Assembly: GCF_028283705.1 (NCBI RefSeq)
Contig: NZ_JAPWKD010000019.1
Span: forward strand, 248,001 to 312,000
DNA from: Pantoea sp.
GTDB taxonomy: Bacteria; Pseudomonadota; Gammaproteobacteria; Enterobacterales; Enterobacteriaceae
Length of the DNA: 64,000 nt
Direction: 5' to 3'
Each line of letters begins with the position of its first letter. Within the stretch, counting starts at the first letter, position 1. This document shows, in pieces, positions 59,305-64,000 of this stretch. The notes under the pieces are model-generated. The model was given only the letters and a program-made list of their open reading frames with translations. It was not told the origin of the DNA and did not search any database. The translations under genes and the position numbers were made by a program.

Positions 59305-60837
59305 CTATTTCCAGCTGGCTTGCGCAAAGCGCGGCAGTTCATCTGGCCAATCCTGGAAATTCAGTTCCGAGTTAAAGGCATAATTTGTCGAGTAGGAGAA
59401 CAACGGGGCCATATAGGCCTGGGAAGAGATCCGTCCCAGCGCGGCGGCATATTGTTCGCTGCGCTGCTGCGCATCCACTGTGGCATCCGCTTTTTGCAGC
59501 ATCGCGGTCAGCTCGCTGTCCTTCCAGATATCGCTGCCTTTGCCGCCAAAATAGGGGGTGGTAAACGCCGAGACATCGTTGATAGAAAACGATCCCCAGG
59601 TGTTGAACGCCATCGGAGCCTGTCCTGAGCTGAGGGCAGTTGCCATGACCGGATACTGGACGAAGTGCAGACGGGCACGGATGCCTACTTTACGCAGATC
59701 GCCGATGATGGCTTCAGCATAGTCACGCTCGCGATAGGCCCACAGGTCGGTATCGAAACCATTCGGGTAGCCCGCTTCCGCCAGTAACTGTTTGGCTTTG
59801 GCTGGGTCATAGTTGTAGTGCGTGACCTGGCTGTCATTACAGGCAACCTGGGCACGGAAGCAGGCGGTGTAGACCGGCTTACTGCCGCCCCGCACCAGGT
59901 TATCAACAATCCCCTGGCGGTTAATGGCGTAGTTAATGGCCTGACGCACGCGCAGATCCTTCATCGGCACCCCTTCCGGGCCGCTGGCATTGGTGTTCAG
60001 GGCGAGGAAGCCAACACGCATCGTTTCACCACTTTTCACCGCGATGTTTGGCATGGCGGACAGCGGTTCGACCTGGTCAGCTGCCACGCGCCAGATCCAG
60101 TCCACCTGGCCGGTCATCAGTTGGGCAACACGGGCTTCCGGATCGCGGATCACGACAAAATTGATCTTACCAATCTTCGGCTGGCCAACCGGGCTTTCTT
60201 TGAAGTAGTCGGGATTTTTCACCATATCGACGCCCTGACCAGGGATCACTTTGACAATGCGGTAAGGTCCGGTGCCAATGGGCGCTTTACTGAAACCTTC
60301 GAGCTTCACCTGCTGGAAATATTTTGCCGGATAGATTGGGGTTGGCCCGGAGAGATATTCCAGTGCCGCCGGGAAAGGTTTTTTCAGATGCAGACGTACG
60401 GTGTAGTCATCCACTTTTTCGACGTGATCGATCCAGTCAACGCTCTGCGGCACCACGGATGCCGTGCCGGGGCCGGCAATACTCTGGAAGGTGTAAACCA
60501 CATCGTCGGCGGTAAAGGGATCGCCATTGTGGAATTTCACGTCTTTACGCAGATATAACAGCAGCGTCGTGGGGGATTCCCACTTCCAGTCTGATGCCAG
60601 TTCGGGTTTATATTCCCCGCTTTGCGGATCGCGATAAATCAGGGTGTCCCACACCATGTGCGCCAGAATCACCCCTTCGCGCAGGTTGTTATGGTAAGGG
60701 CTGATGTTTTCCACCTCATTATCAGAGGCATACACCAGGGTATCATTCTGTTTTCCTGCATAGCTGTAAGAAGCGCAGCCTAATAACAATGCGGTTAAAG
60801 CATACTTATTGATCAGTCGTGCCAGGGAACGAGCCAT
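59305..60837 (-). CDS. Peptide ABC transporter substrate-binding protein (SBP family 5, DppA-like)
   Basis: A 510-residue periplasmic binding protein. Signal peptide: MARSLARLINKYALTALLLGCASYSYA, cleaved after SYA; the LLGC string might instead be lipidated. Family 5 features: LVYASDNEVENISPYHNN at the mature start, VKFHNGDPFTADDVVYTFQSI near 95, GTGPYRIVKVIPGQGVDMVKNPDYF near 180 and RQAINYAINRQGIVDNLV near 295. GGAGA precedes the ATG at 60837. It is the first gene of the peptide-uptake operon; the ligand may be a dipeptide or other short peptide handled by the M20 enzyme. Confidence 0.92.
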   Translation of the reverse strand: MARSLARLINKYALTALLLGCASYSYAGKQNDTLVYASDNEVENISPYHNNLREGVILAHMVWDTLIYRDPQSGEYKPELASDWKWESPTTLLLYLRKDVKFHNGDPFTADDVVYTFQSIAGPGTASVVPQSVDWIDHVEKVDDYTVRLHLKKPFPAALEYLSGPTPIYPAKYFQQVKLEGFSKAPIGTGPYRIVKVIPGQGVDMVKNPDYFKESPVGQPKIGKINFVVIRDPEARVAQLMTGQVDWIWRVAADQVEPLSAMPNIAVKSGETMRVGFLALNTNASGPEGVPMKDLRVRQAINYAINRQGIVDNLVRGGSKPVYTACFRAQVACNDSQVTHYNYDPAKAKQLLAEAGYPNGFDTDLWAYRERDYAEAIIGDLRKVGIRARLHFVQYPVMATALSSGQAPMAFNTWGSFSINDVSAFTTPYFGGKGSDIWKDSELTAMLQKADATVDAQQRSEQYAAALGRISSQAYMAPLFSYSTNYAFNSELNFQDWPDELPRFAQASWK

Positions 60838-61222
60838 ACCAGTCTCCACCGTTAAATGAAAAGGTAATCAACAAAAACAGATGGGACTGATGTAGCAAGA
60901 GCAGCGCCAAAGCGCGGAAAGTGCCATTACTGATTTTCGATAGCCGATTTCTCAAAATGAGAAACACGGGCGCAGACTGACGCTCACGCCAGAAAATGAG
61001 GTGATGCAGGCCGGAAACAGCCTGCCGATGGTGTGCCCGACCGCAGGTGCATCGGACAGGAGGCATTATCGGGGTGCAGAAAAAGCGCGTTTTGCACCCT
61101 TAGTGTGAAGGTTATTTGTGCAATGCGCGTTCTTGTTTTGTGAAGAGGGGTAACGAAGTACGGTTGGCGCGGGTTTACTACAACGAGAATGGCCCGGATG
61201 AAACCCGAGCTATTCTGGTCAA
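60838..61222. other. Intergenic region upstream of the peptide-uptake operon
   Basis: A 385-bp gap between two minus-strand genes that must hold the promoter of the binding-protein gene. A 6-bp stem GCAGGC/GCCTGC (61006-61025) without a T-run is the only structure noticed. I see no recognisable operator, RNA or supported small gene here. Confidence 0.4.
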
Positions 61223-61765
61223 CTAAAGGGGTTTTGCGGCGGGAAAATCAATGTCGGTGTCGTTCACCCGATTCACCATATTGGTAAATAGAATGGCGGT
61301 CACCACACCAATGGTCTCAATCACCTGTTGATCGTTAAAGCCTGCGGCTTTGAAGGCGGCGACATAACCAGCAGGCACCGTGCCTCGTGTAGAGACCAGC
61401 AATTGAACAAACTTCACCAGCGCATCAATTCTGGCATCATCCGCGAGAAAACCTTGCCGCAACTCCAGCGTCTGTGCCTCGCTATAGCCAGCCTTTAGCG
61501 CCTGGGGGGTGTGCGCCGCCAGGCAGTAATCACAACCGCTCTCTTCACTCACCACCAGATTGATGGCTTCCCTTTCCCGCGCATGCAAACTGCTTTTTGC
61601 CAGCGTGGCGTTAAGTTGCAGTGTCTGCGCCAGGATGTCAGGGGCATTGCTGCCAATGGTCAGAAACGCATTGGGTACTTTGCCCATCACCTGTTTAATG
61701 CCGCTCCAGACCTCAGCGGTTTTACCCGTCGCCTCTGCCTGGGTGAGAGTATGTAAACGACTCAT
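61223..61765 (-). CDS. Carboxymuconolactone decarboxylase family protein (AhpD-like)
   Basis: A 180-residue all-helical protein of the AhpD/CMD peroxidase-related group. The redox pair Cys-x-x-Cys with the following His is present (EESGCDYCLAAHT near residue 80), preceded by the typical AREREAINLVVSEE. Such proteins act as alkylhydroperoxidase-type thiol reductants. GGAG precedes the ATG. It lies 42 bp after an SDR gene on the same strand, and both are divergent from a GlxA-type regulator, suggesting a small stress- or aldehyde-response unit. Confidence 0.9.
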   Translation of the reverse strand: MSRLHTLTQAEATGKTAEVWSGIKQVMGKVPNAFLTIGSNAPDILAQTLQLNATLAKSSLHAREREAINLVVSEESGCDYCLAAHTPQALKAGYSEAQTLELRQGFLADDARIDALVKFVQLLVSTRGTVPAGYVAAFKAAGFNDQQVIETIGVVTAILFTNMVNRVNDTDIDFPAAKPL

Positions 61766-61807
61766 GGTTAGGTTCTCCGTATGGAATGCCGGTTAATCAG
61801 TGGGAAA

Positions 61808-62602
61808 TTACACCAGATAACGCGCTGCGGGCTGATTATGGGAGAAATCCTGCATCACCGCCTGGCGCGCCTGTTCCCATTGCTGCAATAGGGTTTCGTC
61901 GTGCAGTGAAGGGATGGTAATCAGCTCACCACGCTGAAAGCCTGCCAGGGCTGCGTCTACCATATCCTGCGCACTCATGACGATCTGCGGATCCAGCTGG
62001 CTTAACGGCAATCCCCCGTTTTCCCAGAAAGGCGTTGCTGTGGCACTCGGCAGAACGGCTTGTACCTGAATGCCCTGCCCGGCTAATTCATGATGCAGTG
62101 ACTGGCTAAACGCCAGCACATAGGCTTTGCTGCCGCCATAGACTCCATTCAGAATTTCCGGGGCAATGCCGACGATGGAAGCAATATTGATAATGGCCCC
62201 CTGTCCTCGTGCAACAAACCCTGGCACAACCGCATAGGTTAGCCGGGTCAATGCCGTAACATTGAGGTTAATCATGGCGGTCATCTGATCCACGTTGCTG
62301 TCCAGCAGGGACGTGTGCATGCCGATACCGGCGTTATTGACCAATAGCGTAATGCTGGCATCTGCGCGTAATTTATCCTCCAGCATCGTCAGCTGTTTCG
62401 CATCATTCAGATCGGCAGCAACCGCCTCTACTGTGCGCTCCGTATCCGCCGTGATATGACTGGCTAACTGGTTTAACCGATTATGGTTACGCGCCACAAT
62501 GATCAAGTCATAACCCATTCTTGCCAGTTTAGCGGCGTAAATAGCGCCCATTCCGGTAGAGGCTCCGGTAACAACAGCAGTACCTTTCATTGTGTTGCTC
62601 AT
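61808..62602 (-). CDS. SDR-family oxidoreductase
   Basis: A 264-residue short-chain dehydrogenase of the YqjQ/DltE-like group. Seen: VVTGASTGMGAIYAAKLARMGYDLIIVARN near residues 10-40, NNAGIGMH near 88, catalytic Ser in IINIASIVGIAP near 138 and YGGSKAYVLAFSQSL (YxxxK) near 155. An Arg after the second strand suggests NADP. AAGGTGAAGAAA lies before the chosen ATG (62602); the ATG at 62623 and one four codons later are alternatives. Probably co-transcribed with the AhpD-like gene; substrate unknown. Confidence 0.86.
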   Translation of the reverse strand: MSNTMKGTAVVTGASTGMGAIYAAKLARMGYDLIIVARNHNRLNQLASHITADTERTVEAVAADLNDAKQLTMLEDKLRADASITLLVNNAGIGMHTSLLDSNVDQMTAMINLNVTALTRLTYAVVPGFVARGQGAIINIASIVGIAPEILNGVYGGSKAYVLAFSQSLHHELAGQGIQVQAVLPSATATPFWENGGLPLSQLDPQIVMSAQDMVDAALAGFQRGELITIPSLHDETLLQQWEQARQAVMQDFSHNQPAARYLV

Positions 62603-62815
62603 TTTCTTCACCTTGTATGACATGCGATTGAATAAAGATTAAGGCAAGGCGAATGGTAAGAAATGACGTTGAAGGTCGTGATTTAAGACATCTTTTGGCC
62701 GGTATTCTGACCCTTTCTGGATGATTTATGCTTGATAAGACGCGGCATTTGAGGAAGCATCAGGGCTTGCGCGCAAGCTGATATACGACCGATTTCACAC
62801 ATTAAGGATCTCGCT

Positions 62816-63754
62816 ATGCACCGGGTCGGATTGTTGATTGCTGACCAGTTTCAGTCTCTGGCACTGTCAACCTTAAGCATTTTTGAGTTCGCCAATTTAG
62901 TGATTGGCGAACCGTTCTATCAATGCACGGTTTACTCGGAAGCAGGCGGCCAGGTTTCGTCTTCCTATGGGATCAGTGTTAGCAGCATGGCGCTGTCAGA
63001 CCATGCGGAGGCCGATACCTGGTTAGTCGGTGGGGTACTCACCCCGCTCCAGCTCCCGGCCACCGCCGGTGTGGTTCATTTCCTGCAAAACCACGCGTTG
63101 CGCGCGCGCCGCGTGGCGGGTATTTGTACTGGTGCTTTCGTGCTGGCTCAGGCGGGATTGCTGTCCGAACGTCGCGCGACAACCCACTGGGCGTATGCAC
63201 AGACTATGAAAACGTTACATCCTACGGTGAGAACCGAAGAGGATCGGATTTATATCATCGATGACCGAATCTGGACCTCCGCCGGAATGACGGCGGGTTT
63301 AGATATGGTGCTGGCGATGGTCGAAAAAGATCACGGTGCCGATGTTGCGCGCGGTGTCGCCCAGCGCATGGTGATGAATCAACGGCGATCAGGCGGTCAG
63401 CGACAACATTCCGCCTTGCTGGCCCTGTCCCCGCGCAGCGATCGCCTGCAAACCGCACTCGAATATGTGCGTAATAACCTCGCCAGACCGCTGACTGTCG
63501 AACATCTGGCTGATGCGGTCCATTTGAGCACAAGGCAACTGAACCGTTTATTCCTGGCTGAGACCGGAAAAACCCCGGCACGCGCTATCGAAGGTCTGCG
63601 GCTGGAATCTGCCCGCCTGATGATTGAGCAGAGCCGACTGTCCCTTGACGTGATTGCGCGTGAGTCAGGCTTTCGTGATCGCCGTCATATGCGCGATGTT
63701 TTTATGCGTGGCTATGGTATCCCGCCACAATCGCTGCGAACCGGGAGAAATTGA
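62816..63754 (+). CDS. GlxA-family AraC-type regulator (DJ-1/PfpI-like domain + HTH)
   Basis: A 312-residue regulator combining an N-terminal DJ-1/PfpI-like sensor (VGLLIADQFQSLALSTLSIFEFAN; nucleophile elbow VAGICTGAFVLAQAGLL near 102; ATTHWAYAQTM near 122) with a C-terminal AraC DNA-binding domain (HLADAVHLSTRQLNRLFLAETGKTPARAIEGLRLESARLMIE, then DVIARESGFRDRRHMRDVFMRGYGIPPQSLR). It is divergent from the SDR/AhpD pair across 213 bp and likely controls it. GGATCTCGCT before the ATG gives a modest ribosome site. Confidence 0.9.
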   Translation: MHRVGLLIADQFQSLALSTLSIFEFANLVIGEPFYQCTVYSEAGGQVSSSYGISVSSMALSDHAEADTWLVGGVLTPLQLPATAGVVHFLQNHALRARRVAGICTGAFVLAQAGLLSERRATTHWAYAQTMKTLHPTVRTEEDRIYIIDDRIWTSAGMTAGLDMVLAMVEKDHGADVARGVAQRMVMNQRRSGGQRQHSALLALSPRSDRLQTALEYVRNNLARPLTVEHLADAVHLSTRQLNRLFLAETGKTPARAIEGLRLESARLMIEQSRLSLDVIARESGFRDRRHMRDVFMRGYGIPPQSLRTGRN

Positions 63755-63762
63755 CAACAGGT

Positions 63763-63948
63763 TTACGTCAGCGGCCACAGGTCGGAATGGGACTGACAAA
63801 GGATCAGTTGATCGGTTGGAAAACGTCTTTTGTAGAATCTCCCGTTGGCTATCCATCCGCATAAAACCACCTGTCCAGCCGTTTCCAGCACCACCATGGT
63901 TTTCCTCCTTTTCGGGCGGCGCACAATAGAACCCGGAGGCAGCGTCAT
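63763..63948 (-). CDS. Small DUF2158-like (YodC-type) protein
   Basis: A 61-residue frame whose pattern fits the small YodC/DUF2158 family: PGSIVRRPKRRKTMVVLE, then VVLCGWIANGRFYKRRFPTDQLI, where a basic loop, a short beta-rich core with a central Trp and a Phe-Pro-x-x-x-Leu ending are expected. The ATG at 63946-63948 is preceded by GAGG with an unusually short spacer. It ends 8 bp from the stop of the convergent regulator gene. The function of the family is unknown. A chance frame is possible, but the resemblance to the family layout is good. Confidence 0.55.
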   Translation of the reverse strand: MTLPPGSIVRRPKRRKTMVVLETAGQVVLCGWIANGRFYKRRFPTDQLILCQSHSDLWPLT

Positions 63949-64000
63949 GACCTCGGCCCCTGGCTGGCGCTGGCAAGCACAGAATTGATAATAAAATCAT

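Noticed and set aside
60806-61066. 86-codon minus-strand frame upstream of the peptide-binding protein gene.
   Set aside because: No ribosome site, no domain and an implausible composition; it overlaps the start of a real gene.
63665-64000. 111-codon minus-strand frame overlapping the GlxA-type gene end.
   Set aside because: It runs through the convergent regulator gene and has no recognisable features; the 61-residue DUF2158-like frame in the same place fits better.

Overview
The window is a dense run of catabolic and uptake genes from a gamma-proteobacterium, most likely a plant- or soil-associated member of the Enterobacterales, with Pantoea or Erwinia relatives my best guess. The evidence is the enteric style of nearly every protein, a membrane PQQ glucose dehydrogenase, a true ACC deaminase, and a 23-nt inverted repeat at 6008-6082 of a kind I recall from Pantoea-type genomes. 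There are no rRNA, tRNA, phage, transposase or CRISPR signatures. The content is almost entirely accessory metabolism, as expected of a large plasmid or a variable chromosomal region, but the replicon cannot be told from the sequence.

Layout. (1) 1-5997: a nitrogen-compound cluster of class III aminotransferase (cut by the left edge), APC permease and glutamine-synthetase-like ligase, divergent from an RpiR regulator, an N-formylglutamate amidohydrolase-like protein and an isochorismatase-like hydrolase. (2) 6098-16854: an apparently complete C3-sulfonate pathway. A zinc alcohol dehydrogenase, an MHS-type MFS transporter, an SDR and an HpsN-type dehydrogenase (minus strand) face SuyA, SuyB, a dicarboxylate-type symporter and a ComC-like dehydrogenase (plus strand). 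A GntR regulator and a YeiH-family putative sulfite/sulfate exporter follow. The inferred flow is dihydroxypropanesulfonate to sulfolactate to pyruvate plus sulfite, with sulfite expelled. (3) 17022-24158: a 30-codon membrane micro-ORF, then a LacI-controlled sugar regulon (exported TIM-barrel isomerase; Gfo/Idh dehydrogenase, TIM-barrel isomerase and NupG-type MFS). Two pairs of perfect GTAATCGATTAC palindromes mark its promoters. A second LacI-family regulator follows. (4) 24528-26933: membrane glucose dehydrogenase Gcd.

(5) 26986-41578: a hypothetical gene, then an inositol or inositol-like region. It has a second TIM-barrel plus Gfo/Idh pair behind an orphan sugar-binding protein and a terminator, and two more Gfo/Idh enzymes (one IolG-like). 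It continues with a D-2-hydroxyacid dehydrogenase, an HpcH/HpaI aldolase and an aldehyde dehydrogenase, then a divergent RpiR (IolR-like) regulator with IolD, IolE and an SDR. Three GCAA-N6-TTGC sites mark the promoters. IolB, IolC, IolJ and IolA are not in the window. (6) 41654-46160: an AT-rich orphan gene, then an AraC regulator with a GPH symporter and a GH43 beta-xylosidase (xyloside uptake and hydrolysis). (7) 46169-51668: small regulator/enzyme units: LysR with an atypical SDR, a DauR-like regulator with a PLP ammonia-lyase, an XRE protein, and an Lrp-type regulator with a DMT exporter.

(8) 52058-53074: ACC deaminase (acdS), with all diagnostic residues. (9) 53131-60837: LysR, M20 peptidase and a complete Dpp/Opp-type peptide ABC transporter. 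(10) 61223-63948: AhpD-like protein, SDR, a GlxA-type AraC regulator and a small DUF2158-like protein. Many operons end in 4-bp ATGA overlaps or short gaps, so co-transcription is well supported within units. The best candidates for a second look are the self-contained sulfonate module with its shared operator, the twin Gfo/TIM-barrel modules, the non-canonical inositol operon and the membrane micro-ORF.
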